Assembly (NCBI GenBank): GCA_903928495.1 | Contig: CAIYQZ010000028.1 | Coordinates: 42,545 to 106,544, forward strand | Direction of reading: 5' to 3' | Length of the DNA stretch: 64,000 nucleotides | Source: an uncultured bacterium | GTDB lineage: Bacteria; Pseudomonadota; Gammaproteobacteria; Burkholderiales; Burkholderiaceae_C | In this document: piece after piece, positions 43,462 through 51,852 of the stretch | How positions within the stretch are numbered: position 1 is the stretch's first letter | Layout of the letters: the number at the start of each line of letters is the position of its first letter | Made by a program: the position numbers and the translations under genes | The notes under the pieces: generated by a model | Told to the model about the DNA's origin: nothing | Databases searched by the model: none | The model's input: only the letters and a program-made list of their open reading frames with translations

Positions 43462-44334
43462 ATGACCTCACATACGTTTTCCCCTCGTGCCCCTGTCACC
43501 CCAATCCGGCGGGGCGCAGCTTGCCTGCTGGCCGCGCTGTTGCCGTTGGCCGCGTGGTCGCAAGACATGCCGCCCGACGCGCCGTCCATACAGGCCATGT
43601 CACCCCAGGACAACACCCCGGCCACCCCGCTGCGCAGTGTGGCTGTCAGCGTGGGCGGGCACCAACTGAGCAACGGTTACGGCCACTGGCGGGACGCCAA
43701 GCTGAGCGGGGTGTACGGTGTGGGTGCACACGTTTGGCAGGTCGAGCTGGCCGCCAAACGCGAATTCGATGAATCGGGCCTGTTTCTGGGCGTGAGCGAC
43801 ACCGTCACCCTGAGCCCGGACTGGTACGCCAGCCTGTCGGTGGGGGCCGGAGATGGCGCGTTTTACCTGCCCCGTCTGCGGGCCGACGCCGCCGTGTACA
43901 AAAAGTGGCTGGCCGCGCAAAACTTCGTCACGTCTGTGGGGCTGGGGTACTACCGGGCACCCGATGGCCACATTGACCGGGCGCTGAGCCTGGGGGCGGT
44001 GTGGTACTTCGAGCAGCCGTGGATTGCAGAGGCTGGCGTGCGGCTGAACCGCAGCAACCCAGGCCGCATCAGCACCCAGCAGCGTTTCGTGGCACTGACC
44101 TATGGCCATGCCATGCAAGACATGGTCACGCTGCGGTACGGTTCGGGTGGTGAGGGCTACCAGTCCATCGGCGAGCAGGCGGCCCTGGTCAACTTCAAAA
44201 GCCACCAAACCGGGCTGAGCTGGAAGCACTGGTTGACCCCCCAGGGAGGTGTGCAATTGAGCTTGGAGCGCTACAGCAACCCCTACTACAGCCGCAACGG
44301 CGTGGCGCTGGCGTTTTTCCACGACTTCAACTGA
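43462..44334 (+). CDS. YaiO-family outer-membrane beta-barrel protein
   Basis: A 290-residue exported protein (signal ACLLAALLPLAAWS, cleavage near residue 34) with a Pro/Asp-rich linker. A C-terminal domain of alternating beta strands follows (AVSVGGHQLSNGYGHW, LAAKREFDESGLFLGVSDTV, LRYGSGGEGYQSI) ending in FFHDFN. The pattern, length and glycine/aromatic periodicity fit the YaiO outer-membrane family, which is often linked to exopolysaccharide genes. It may be the export pore or a matrix-associated barrel. The start follows the epimerase stop by 9 bp, so the genes are probably one transcription unit. Confidence 0.78.
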   Translation: MTSHTFSPRAPVTPIRRGAACLLAALLPLAAWSQDMPPDAPSIQAMSPQDNTPATPLRSVAVSVGGHQLSNGYGHWRDAKLSGVYGVGAHVWQVELAAKREFDESGLFLGVSDTVTLSPDWYASLSVGAGDGAFYLPRLRADAAVYKKWLAAQNFVTSVGLGYYRAPDGHIDRALSLGAVWYFEQPWIAEAGVRLNRSNPGRISTQQRFVALTYGHAMQDMVTLRYGSGGEGYQSIGEQAALVNFKSHQTGLSWKHWLTPQGGVQLSLERYSNPYYSRNGVALAFFHDFN

Positions 44335-44351
44335 ACGAAGGGCTGCCCACC

Positions 44352-45215
44352 ATGTCTGCCACGCCGCCCACCACTTTGCTGCCCATTGCGCCGCCCACCA
44401 CCCAGGCGCGGGAGGCCGCGTTTGCGGCGGCACGCCACACCCTGGCGGCTTTCCAACGGTCGCAGTTGGCGGCTAAACCGCACCGTGCCATCCGGCACGT
44501 GACCTTGCGGCCTGGACTGTTGCTGCAAATGGTGGCCTTGCCTGCGCTGCTGACGGCGGGGCTGTTCAGCGCCCAAGCTCATGTGTACGCCTTCTGGCGT
44601 GGCTATGTGTTGTGGTGGGCGCAGTGGCTGAACATGCCGCTGCGGCCATCCACCCCGCTGGAACGTGGTGACCAATTGGGCTTGGTGTGGCAGGCCGACG
44701 CATCGGCGCTGGGCGCGGCGGGTTTGTCCATCGAGCAGGGGGTGTGGGTGGGGCTGGCCCTCACGGGGCTGGCGTGGGGCGGCACGTTGTTCATGCGCGG
44801 CCACTGGCTGCCGGTCAAGTACCTGGTGCGCACGGTGTGTGTGGTGCAGGCCCTGTCTTTGGCGTACTTCGTGTGGGTGCCCATCCCGTTTCCGCACGGG
44901 GTGCTGAACCATGTGATGAATGTGCTGGACGCGGGCTACACCCTCATGCTGGCCATCCCGGTGCTGATGGGGCTGGGCTACTACACCCTGAACCTGGGTC
45001 TGGGTGTGAAGCTGCTGCACACGCTGCTGATCGGGGCGTTTTTCATGGTGCTGCTGCCGCAGCAGGCGTTGGTTCATCTCGTGGTGTTGCAGCACCTGTC
45101 GGTGGTGTTCATGCCCACCCTCTACCTGTGCTTTGGTGCCTTGTTCGACATGATGGTGTTTGTGGCGCTCTATTCCTGGGTTGCCAGCAAGGCGCCGTTG
45201 TCGGCCACCACCTGA
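44352..45215 (+). CDS. multi-span inner-membrane protein, unknown
   Basis: A 287-residue protein with a roughly 55-residue cytoplasmic N-terminus, then about six or seven membrane segments (for example LLLQMVALPALLTAGLFSAQ, VWVGLALTGLAWGGTLFM, TLMLAIPVLMGLGYYTLNLG, VVFMPTLYLCFGALFDMMVF). I recognise no transporter or acyltransferase motif. Position in the polysaccharide locus suggests a part in export or modification. It starts 17 bp after the YaiO-like stop. The last genic unit before the 209-bp gap to the next gene, it may end the first operon. Confidence 0.6.
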   Translation: MSATPPTTLLPIAPPTTQAREAAFAAARHTLAAFQRSQLAAKPHRAIRHVTLRPGLLLQMVALPALLTAGLFSAQAHVYAFWRGYVLWWAQWLNMPLRPSTPLERGDQLGLVWQADASALGAAGLSIEQGVWVGLALTGLAWGGTLFMRGHWLPVKYLVRTVCVVQALSLAYFVWVPIPFPHGVLNHVMNVLDAGYTLMLAIPVLMGLGYYTLNLGLGVKLLHTLLIGAFFMVLLPQQALVHLVVLQHLSVVFMPTLYLCFGALFDMMVFVALYSWVASKAPLSATT

Positions 45216-45256
45216 GAGGCGCCCACTTATCAGTCCATTCACCGCATGGTTTGCGG

Positions 45257-45280
45257 CGTCCGTACGGCAGCGTACGTAAC
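45257..45280 (+). promoter_or_regulatory. Crp-like palindrome upstream of the 45425-47346 operon, degenerate
   Basis: CGTCCGTACG, 4 nt, CGTACGTAAC matches 13 of 20 arm positions of the perfect site and is itself a clean GTACG/CGTAC palindrome. It lies 145 bp upstream of the start at 45425. Confidence 0.35.
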
Positions 45281-45424
45281 GGCGTAAATCATCACAAGCT
45301 CTTGAGAATTCGGCCCGTCGCACTGTATTTCGTCCCCAAAACGGATGACTGACGGTGCGACATCTGCGGACAGGTGTTCCTCTTTTGGGTTCACCTTGGG
45401 CCGTGCCAATCTCAAGGTTTTTGT

Positions 45425-46534
45425 ATGCAACGTCGCCAATGGCTTTTCGGAGCGCCTGCTGTCGTCATGGGGCTGTCCTGGCAAGCCAATGCCCAGGCGC
45501 AGGTCGCGTGTGTTCCCACCCCCACGCCCACACCACCGCCACCCACCACAGGTGGCATCGATGCAGTGGCCGAAATCAAGGCGCTGCGCATCCCGTCAGG
45601 CCCCTACAAGGGCGGCTACGAGCTCGCCCCCAATGGAAAGCTGAACTGGTACTTTGCCAACCTGGGCCTATTGCCTCTGGTGCGCGTGTTGAGCGCTGCC
45701 GACCTGGACACCCACGTTCGCACCTACCTCGACCTGTACCTGGCCAACCTGGAGCCGAACGGCAGCATCCAGGACATTGATCTGCCTTACGGGCGCGCCA
45801 ATCCGGCGGTGTTCAAGAAGGTGCTGTCCGATTCAGACGACGCATATGCCGCCACCTTGCTCTCGCTGGCCTCGCGCTATGTGGTGGCCAGCGGCAACTG
45901 GACCTGGTGGGAGGCCAACAAGGCCAGACTGAAAGACATGGCCTACCGCAACCTGGCGCTGACGGCCAAGCCGTCGGGCCTGACATCGGTGTTCCAGTCG
46001 CCACGCAGCCAAACCAACTCCATTGGCTACCTGATGGACAACTGTGAGGGCTACCGCGGCCTGCGCGACTTTGCTGCGGTGCTGCGCTCGCGCAGTGAAC
46101 TGCTGGATGCCAATTACTACGACCTGTTGGCCACCAATGCAGCACAAGGCATCAAAAACCTGCTGTACCACCTGAACACCAAGTCATTTTTGGCCAGTGA
46201 TGCGTCGGCCGTGCCCGGCAAGGTGTTTTACCCGGACACCTCGTGTCAGATCTATCCCCAGGTGTTCGGACTCACAGAACTGGCACCGATGTTTGCGAAT
46301 GGCTGGGCCTATCTGAACACGTATTCGCCAGGCTGGGAAACCGGCAAGTACGACCCCTTTCCGTGGGCTGTGCTGGGCTATACCGCTGCTTTGCGAGGTC
46401 AGACAGCGCAAGCCCGCAGCCAGATGGGCGCCATTGAAAAGACCTTTGTGGCCAACCGCAGCCTGGTCACCATCAATGAGCTGGGTTTTTACATGCGTAC
46501 CCGCGCGGTCCTGGACGGCGTGGCCAACGCGTGA
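45425..46534 (+). CDS. secreted hypothetical protein, possible six-hairpin glycan enzyme
   Basis: A 369-residue exported protein. Two arginines (QRRQWLFGAPAVVMGLSWQA) start a signal that could be Tat-type, followed by a Pro/Thr-rich linker (PTPTPTPPPPTT). The mature part is helical with YELAPNGKLNWYFANLGLLP, VLSDSDDAYAATLLSLASRY and WTWWEANKARLKDMAYRN. The Asp-Ser-Asp-Asp-Ala block matches in order a similar block in the protein at 41141. These features fit a secreted alpha/alpha-toroid hydrolase of the cellulase (GH8) type, but this is structural inference. Its stop overlaps the GTG start of the next Crp/Fnr gene. Confidence 0.65.
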   Translation: MQRRQWLFGAPAVVMGLSWQANAQAQVACVPTPTPTPPPPTTGGIDAVAEIKALRIPSGPYKGGYELAPNGKLNWYFANLGLLPLVRVLSAADLDTHVRTYLDLYLANLEPNGSIQDIDLPYGRANPAVFKKVLSDSDDAYAATLLSLASRYVVASGNWTWWEANKARLKDMAYRNLALTAKPSGLTSVFQSPRSQTNSIGYLMDNCEGYRGLRDFAAVLRSRSELLDANYYDLLATNAAQGIKNLLYHLNTKSFLASDASAVPGKVFYPDTSCQIYPQVFGLTELAPMFANGWAYLNTYSPGWETGKYDPFPWAVLGYTAALRGQTAQARSQMGAIEKTFVANRSLVTINELGFYMRTRAVLDGVANA

Positions 46535-47346
46535 CACCGCCACGCGAGCCGTGTGTGCGGCAACCAACCGACGCCACAGAGGTGGCCGACCAGACTGGCG
46601 TGGACGACCCCAACACCACGCCCTGGACGCCCAGCATCGACCAAGCCCTTGCCAACCGTTTGCTGGCCAAACTCTCACAGGCCGAGCGCTCGTTGCTGTT
46701 GGACCAGGCCGAGTTGGTCGAGCTGGACAGGGCCATCGTGCTGGTGCGGGCCGGGTATGCCCTGAGCCATGCTTATTTCCCCACCAATTGCATGATTTCG
46801 TTGCTGGCCACCCAGCCCACGGCACGCAACTTTGAGGTCGGCCAAATCGGCTTTGAAGGGGTGCTGGGGGCCAGCAGTGCGCTGGGGGTTACCGCGTCTG
46901 CTTTCGATGCGGTGGTGACAGGGGCGGGGCAGGCCTGGCGCCTGCCCCTGACCGTGCTGCGCAAGCAATGTCTGCGCAGCCGCCATTTGAGCGTATTGAT
47001 GGTGCGCTACCTGTACACCGAGTTGGGCCAGATGGGTGCGCTGGCGGCGTGCGGACAGTTTCATGTGCTGGAGCAGCGTCTGGCGCGGCTGCTGCTGATG
47101 TGCCAGGACCGCATGCGTGTGCCCGACCTGGAGGTCACCCATGAAAGCCTTGCACACATTCTGGGGGTGCGTCGCGCCAGCGTGACGCTGACGACAGGCC
47201 TGTTCCAACGTCGGCGGTTGATACAGCACAGCCGGGGCCACATGCTGGTGCTTGACCGCCCCGGCTTGCTGGCCACTGCCTGCGAGTGCTACGCCCGCGA
47301 CCTTGCGTTTTACGAGCAGGTCATGTCGGAGCCGTGGCCGCCATGA
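46531..47346 (+). CDS. Crp/Fnr-family transcriptional regulator (third paralogue)
   Basis: A 271-residue regulator similar to the pair at 27-28.7 kb, with an extra Asp/Thr/Pro-rich N-terminal segment of about 40 residues. The sensor part has YALSHAYFPTNCMISLLATQ and GQIGFEGVLGASSALG; the winged helix has AHILGVRRASVTLTTGLFQR and a terminal TACECYARD matching the Cys-Glu-Cys of the paralogues. The first residue is from GTG at 46531, overlapping the previous gene's stop (GTGA), so it is translated together with a secreted glycan-related protein. It probably controls this locus and related stress genes through the TGTG/CACA palindromes. The signal is unknown; the cAMP-pocket residues of CRP are not conserved. 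Confidence 0.87.
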   Translation: MTPPREPCVRQPTDATEVADQTGVDDPNTTPWTPSIDQALANRLLAKLSQAERSLLLDQAELVELDRAIVLVRAGYALSHAYFPTNCMISLLATQPTARNFEVGQIGFEGVLGASSALGVTASAFDAVVTGAGQAWRLPLTVLRKQCLRSRHLSVLMVRYLYTELGQMGALAACGQFHVLEQRLARLLLMCQDRMRVPDLEVTHESLAHILGVRRASVTLTTGLFQRRRLIQHSRGHMLVLDRPGLLATACECYARDLAFYEQVMSEPWPP

Positions 47347-47369
47347 CACGACGCAAGGGTGATGCCCCG

Positions 47370-47393
47370 GAGATGTGCAACACCGCACAGACC
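47370..47393 (+). promoter_or_regulatory. Crp-like palindrome upstream of a BON gene
   Basis: GAGATGTGCA, 4 nt, CGCACAGACC matches 16 of 20 arm positions. The arm facing the gene is identical to the perfect site. The start at 47476 is 82 bp away, close to the 80 bp seen at 24075. Confidence 0.5.
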
Positions 47394-47475
47394 TGTCGGT
47401 TCCCGGCCCATAGCCTGTGTGCGCGGCCCAAAGTGGGCCGTGATGCCCACTGGGGCCCTTGCGGAGCCCACACAC

Positions 47476-47754
47476 ATGAAAAACCCGACTTGCCTCTTGC
47501 TTCAGGCCACCACCGATGTGACCTTTGAAGCCGCTGCCCTGTTTGCCATGCAGGATGGCTACGCCATTCGCCCCGACCGCGTGCACGCCACACTGCACAA
47601 CGGGTGCGCGCAACTGACTGGCAATGTGCAATGGCAATACCAAAAGGACGGCGCCACCCGCTGCGTTGAGTCGTTGCAGGGGGTGGCGTCCGTCGAGAAC
47701 AGGCTCACGCTGGTGCCCGATTCGCCTTGTTTTGCGGGCAGGCAAGGTCTTTAA
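47476..47754 (+). CDS. BON-domain protein, cytoplasmic
   Basis: A 92-residue protein without a signal peptide that is nearly all one BON domain: TTDVTFEAAALFAMQDGYAI, VHATLHNGCAQLTGNVQW, CVESLQGVASVENRLTLV. BON domains bind membranes or other hydrophobic surfaces. Without export it could act on the inner face of the membrane. The gene follows a Crp/Fnr gene by 129 bp and has its own Crp-like palindrome. The ATG at 47476 is chosen over an upstream one at 47359 because only the shorter form matches the domain. Confidence 0.78.
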   Translation: MKNPTCLLLQATTDVTFEAAALFAMQDGYAIRPDRVHATLHNGCAQLTGNVQWQYQKDGATRCVESLQGVASVENRLTLVPDSPCFAGRQGL

Positions 47755-47785
47755 GCCTGAGCCTGCACATACTCCGTTCGGCCTG

Positions 47786-50149
47786 TCAGGCTGGTACGTA
47801 CAACGGGTTTGGCAAGGCACGAAAGCGCAGTTGCTTCACAGCAGTTGCCTTCACCAGCCAGACCGTCCCTCCATTGGCCACCACCGCTCCTCCGGATGTG
47901 ACGATCACCGGCTTGGCATAGCGGCTTTTGGGCAGCATCCACACCATTTCACCCAAGCCCGTGGGGTGGCTGACGTCGAAGCGGGTGGCTCCGGTTGTCA
48001 AGATGGTTTCTGACCAAGTGACCTGTTGCCGCTGTGTCATGAAATCAGACAGGCGAGGCATGGTGTACCACTTGAACTTTGCACCCTTGCTTCCCGCGTA
48101 AGACATCAGGTTGTTGAGCACATCAAGCCAGTCTTTCGCCGCGGGAGGGTGTGCGTAAACCAGTCGGCTGGTGTTCTGGGCAATGCTGAAGTCCACCAAT
48201 CCGCGGTACCAATCGATGGCGTCTGTCTTGGGCACCTGGTAAATCTGGAACTCATCAAAGGTGGCGTACAGACCCTGAGGCGTGACAGGAAACACGTAGA
48301 GCGCCGGGTTTTTCAGCACTCCGTCTCGGTACTGGCGGGTGGCCCCCAGGCCGGTGTGCCCACCAAAGTAGGCACCCACCACCCCTTGCTGCTCCAGCCA
48401 GTCCATGGCCCATAGCGGGTTGTTTCCCTGTGGAGCCGAGTAACCCCGGGCAGGCTTGCCCACGGCGCCGTTCACAGCGGCTTGGTTCCATTGCAACAGG
48501 GGCATGAATTCGGTGGCATTGGTCTCAGATACGTTGATGCCGAAATGGTCATGCACCCAGCCGCCGTGTGAGCCCACGGCGTGGCCCAGTCCATCCAGTC
48601 GCTGCAGCAGTTGTTGGGCCACAGGGTTGAAGTTGAGGTTCCAGCCCAGCCTATCGCCGGGCACGATTGCGTCGGGTCCTGCCGTCATTTCCATAGAAAA
48701 CGGCCCTTTGTTGAACACCCCGGCCGCTTCCAGCGCCAGGGACGGCGCTTGTGCCGCCATGGAGTCGAGGTGCCAGTCGAACGTTAGGCCTGCCACCGCG
48801 TTGGGCATGGCCGACAGGCGTGGGCCTTGCAGCACATGCTGCACAAAGTAGTTCAAAAACCCGTGCATGGGCAGGGCGTCGGTGCGCCCTTTCAGGTACC
48901 CGAGGGGCATGTTGACAAACAGCACCCTCCCAGCCCCCACCGTGTGCACACCCGCTACCAGTCCGAAGTCGGGCGATGAAGCCAGTGTGGTCCCGTTGAA
49001 CACACCGGTGGTGACGTAGCTGGGGTAGATCAGGTGTCCCAGCAGGTAGCCGTGGTAGGCCTCCACGGCATCGGGCGTCACGGCCAGAGCCTTTTCGTTC
49101 GATGGTGTGGGCACGCCATCAGGTGTGAACACGCCAGCGGATGGCGCGCGGACCGGCCTCACCACGCTGATGCGTGCCACCTTGGGTGCTTTGATGGCTT
49201 TGCCAAAGTTGATGGTGGGCGCGGGGCGCGACATGGCCTTGCCGGTGGTGATGGTGGCCCCGCGCTGTTGCAACGAGGGCAATGGAAGGTTTTGAAACTG
49301 CTGGGGGTCAAAACCTTGCACGCCGCCCGGGTCTGCGGCGGACACGGGCAGGTAAAGTGACTCCCCGCCTCGAAGCCCTGCGGTGGCCAGAACACCAGGA
49401 GGGGTGAAGGGGGTTGGGCGGGTTGCCATGGCCAGGCTGGTTTGGCGTGCTGCGGCGGCCGGATAGGGCGTTGCCTTGCCTGGCGGTACCAGCAATTCGC
49501 GCAACATGCTGCGCATGGCGGTCACGGGGCCCAGGCCGACCGTGCGGTCCAGCAGTTGGTCGTACAGCACATAGTCCACCCCCGCCAGATCACTCAGGCG
49601 CGACCGGGGTATGGGGTACACCGGCTGCTGTGCCCCGTTGAGCGTGAGGGCCGCAAAGTCGAACGTGAGGAAGGTGCGACCGCCCTGGGTGGTGTAGTCG
49701 CGCACAGCGGCAACCACGTCATCAGTGGCAATGAAGTGCAACTGGTCGGGCAACACCAGCCCGGCATAGCGCAGGGCCCCCGCCGGCCCCATGGCTAGGA
49801 ACTGGGTATCGGTGACCACCGCCATGCGCGTGCCCACTTCTGATGCTGCATCGATCCAACTCGTCACCCGGTCATCAGACAAGGATTGGCCATCAGGCAA
49901 CAACAGCATCAGCAACCCAGGATCGGCAACCCCTTGGTTGAAAGAAGGAGACACGGCCAGCGCTCGGGCGGCAAAGGGCGCATCGTCGGCCGTGCTGGCT
50001 TCTTCGGTTCCGAGAGGGTTGTCTGGATTGCCCCCGCCGCAGGCGGCCAGGGCACACGCGGCCCACAAAGGCGCGGCCGACCGCCAGGACGGTTTTCGCG
50101 CAGGAGGCGGCGTGAGTTGAGATGAGCGAGGCGATGAAATGTCGGGCAT
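47786..50149 (-). CDS. polysaccharide-deacetylase-like lipoprotein
   Basis: A 787-residue exported protein. AGGAG precedes the start at 50149, and the signal ends CALAAC (cysteine near residue 31), followed by Gly/Asp/Asn-rich sequence. The N-terminal half (residues 60-430) contains a glutamine-amidotransferase-like alpha/beta part (GLLMLLLPDGQSLSDDRVTS, FLTFDFAALTLNG). The C-terminal half has a NodB-type deacetylase pattern: LTFDWHLDS near residue 470 with the usual metal-binding Asp, and HAVGSHGGWVHDH near residue 560 with the His motif. It could remove acetyl groups from a surface polysaccharide in the periplasm or at the outer membrane, like PgaB. It lies opposite in direction to the polysaccharide locus. 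Confidence 0.72.
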   Translation of the reverse strand: MPDISSPRSSQLTPPPARKPSWRSAAPLWAACALAACGGGNPDNPLGTEEASTADDAPFAARALAVSPSFNQGVADPGLLMLLLPDGQSLSDDRVTSWIDAASEVGTRMAVVTDTQFLAMGPAGALRYAGLVLPDQLHFIATDDVVAAVRDYTTQGGRTFLTFDFAALTLNGAQQPVYPIPRSRLSDLAGVDYVLYDQLLDRTVGLGPVTAMRSMLRELLVPPGKATPYPAAAARQTSLAMATRPTPFTPPGVLATAGLRGGESLYLPVSAADPGGVQGFDPQQFQNLPLPSLQQRGATITTGKAMSRPAPTINFGKAIKAPKVARISVVRPVRAPSAGVFTPDGVPTPSNEKALAVTPDAVEAYHGYLLGHLIYPSYVTTGVFNGTTLASSPDFGLVAGVHTVGAGRVLFVNMPLGYLKGRTDALPMHGFLNYFVQHVLQGPRLSAMPNAVAGLTFDWHLDSMAAQAPSLALEAAGVFNKGPFSMEMTAGPDAIVPGDRLGWNLNFNPVAQQLLQRLDGLGHAVGSHGGWVHDHFGINVSETNATEFMPLLQWNQAAVNGAVGKPARGYSAPQGNNPLWAMDWLEQQGVVGAYFGGHTGLGATRQYRDGVLKNPALYVFPVTPQGLYATFDEFQIYQVPKTDAIDWYRGLVDFSIAQNTSRLVYAHPPAAKDWLDVLNNLMSYAGSKGAKFKWYTMPRLSDFMTQRQQVTWSETILTTGATRFDVSHPTGLGEMVWMLPKSRYAKPVIVTSGGAVVANGGTVWLVKATAVKQLRFRALPNPLYVPA

Positions 50150-50345
50150 GAAAGACTCCTGTGATGGTTGCCCACATTGGGAGCCGAAAGAATCGGTGCC
50201 ACTGTTCGTCAGCGCACCGGCATCCGCATTTGGTGGCCTGAACAGGTGCGGCACCTGGGAGGCCAAGGGCCGTCCCGATACCTACAATCCAGCCCCTTGT
50301 GCCCGACCCCATGCCACGCAAGCCCGTCCCGGGCAGGAGCCCCGA

Positions 50346-51068
50346 ATGACACTGCCACCGATCGACGCGGCCATCATTGACCTGGACGGCACACTGGTTG
50401 ACACCCTGGGCGACTTCGGCGTGGCGCTCAACCTGATGCTGGCCGAACTCGGTTTACCAGTTGTGCAAACCAGTGATGTGGACCGCATGGTGGGCAAGGG
50501 CTCCGAGCACCTCATCCGCAGCACGCTGACCCACGTGGTCACTGGGCGCAATGCAGCCGAGCTTGAAGCCTTGTTTCCCGCTGCCATGGCTGCCTACCAG
50601 CGGAACTACCTGGCCATCAACGGGCAACACAGTGCGGTGTACCCCGGCGCCATCCAGGGGCTGGCGGCGTTGCATGCGGCAGGCGTGCCCATGACCTGCC
50701 TGACCAACAAGCCCACGGCGTTTGCATTGCCGCTGCTGGCGCAAAAAGGGCTCCTTCCCTTTTTCAGCCACGTGTTTGGAGGAGATGCGTTCGAGCGCAA
50801 AAAGCCTGATCCGTTGCCCCTGCTCAAAACCTGTGAAGCACTGGGTACCGCACCTGGGCGCACGCTGATGGTGGGCGATTCCAGCAACGATGCACAAGCT
50901 GCGCGTGCAGCTGGCTGCCCGGTGGTGCTCGTGACCTATGGCTATAACCACGGGCAACCCGCCCGTGACGTGGATGCGGACGGGCACCTGGACTCGCTGG
51001 CCGATGTGCCTGCGTGGCTGTCAGCGCGTGCCCAGCAAGGCCTCTTTCAGCAAATGGTCGGCCGGTGA
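50346..51068 (+). CDS. gph: phosphoglycolate phosphatase (HAD family)
   Basis: A 240-residue haloacid-dehalogenase-type phosphatase that removes phosphate from 2-phosphoglycolate arising from DNA repair or oxygenase activity. Motif I is DLDGTLVDTLGDF with the nucleophile near residue 13, motif II CLTNKPTAFALPLL near residue 118, motif III KKPDPLPLLKTCEAL and motif IV LMVGDSSNDAQAARAAG near residue 179. A helical cap (GYRG-like region VGKGSEHLIRSTLTHV) follows motif I. GGAG precedes the ATG. In Comamonadaceae gph often stands next to trpE; here four genes intervene. Its last 48 bp overlap the end of the convergent next gene. Confidence 0.9.
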   Translation: MTLPPIDAAIIDLDGTLVDTLGDFGVALNLMLAELGLPVVQTSDVDRMVGKGSEHLIRSTLTHVVTGRNAAELEALFPAAMAAYQRNYLAINGQHSAVYPGAIQGLAALHAAGVPMTCLTNKPTAFALPLLAQKGLLPFFSHVFGGDAFERKKPDPLPLLKTCEALGTAPGRTLMVGDSSNDAQAARAAGCPVVLVTYGYNHGQPARDVDADGHLDSLADVPAWLSARAQQGLFQQMVGR

Positions 51069-51623
51069 TTTGCCCACCCAGATGCGCAGCAGCGCATTGA
51101 AGAATTCCGGCTCCTTGAAGGGCTCCCCCTGCGGTTGCCCCTTCACCGAGATGACGGTGCCTGAACCAGGCAACCAGTCGATGGTGAATGTGTCACCGGG
51201 CATGAGCCGTTTGTGCCGGGCAAACACTTCACCCATGCGGATCAGGCCTGGCACCAGTTTGGCGTATTCGCTGCGGGGAACGTTGTCTTCCACGCCCCGG
51301 GTGAAGAGTTTGCCGAGTTCGTTGGAGTCGATCTCGCGAAGCATGGTGATGGCCAGCCGCCGGGGGCCCGAGACGGCCAGCAAGGCATCGGGTGTGCTGG
51401 GCTTAGTTGCCAGGTTGGCCGGAACATACAGCCCCGCTGCATAGACTTTGAACACGGCTTTGTACCGAATGCCTGCGCCATTCAGTGCCAGTGTGTTGCC
51501 CCCCACATCCAGGCGCCGCTCGAACCGTACACCCCCAACGTCCAAGTCCTGTGCCCAAACCGCTGGCGCACAAAGGGCAAGCCAGAAGACCTGTGTTCTC
51601 AGCTTGTGTTTCCAATCACGCAT
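51021..51623 (-). CDS. exported chalcone-isomerase-like protein
   Basis: A 200-residue protein with a signal peptide (LRTQVFWLALCAPAVWA, cleavage near residue 24) and a chalcone-isomerase-like domain: FERRLDVGGNTLALNGAGIR, FKVYAAGLYVPANLATKPS, AITMLREIDSNELGKLF, then GEVFARHKRLMPGDTFTIDW. Bacterial members of this family lack the plant isomerase role and probably bind lipids or fatty acids in the periplasm. The ATG at 51623 has AGGTGA before it. It overlaps the gph stop by 48 bp in convergent direction. Confidence 0.85.
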   Translation of the reverse strand: MRDWKHKLRTQVFWLALCAPAVWAQDLDVGGVRFERRLDVGGNTLALNGAGIRYKAVFKVYAAGLYVPANLATKPSTPDALLAVSGPRRLAITMLREIDSNELGKLFTRGVEDNVPRSEYAKLVPGLIRMGEVFARHKRLMPGDTFTIDWLPGSGTVISVKGQPQGEPFKEPEFFNALLRIWVGKSPADHLLKEALLGTR

Positions 51624-51852
51624 GACATCACCTGAAAAAAGAACGACCGTTCGCAAGAGGTGAATTGTTGCCGTGTGTGGCGGGTTGCGCAGTCAGGGTT
51701 GCCCCGAATGCCGGTGGCATTAGAGCCTTCAGCCCAATTGAGTGGGTTGGATGGCGCAGCCTTCTGCATGCCAGCGGTGGGGCAACCCGGTACGATCTCA
51801 GCGCTGGATTGGCGCAACGTGTGTTGCCAACGGGTCTTAGCGGAGTGCATAC

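Noticed and set aside
45350..45390. GACGGTGCG, 4 nt, CTGCGGACAGG as a further Crp-like site before the gene at 45425.
   Set aside because: The second arm does not align with the consensus at the fixed spacing, so only one half resembles the motif.
47754..47792. AGCCTGA and TCAGGCT arms (7 bp, 25-nt loop) as terminator between convergent genes.
   Set aside because: The loop is long, there is no T tract, and the second arm lies in coding sequence of the deacetylase-like gene; a chance pairing is likely.
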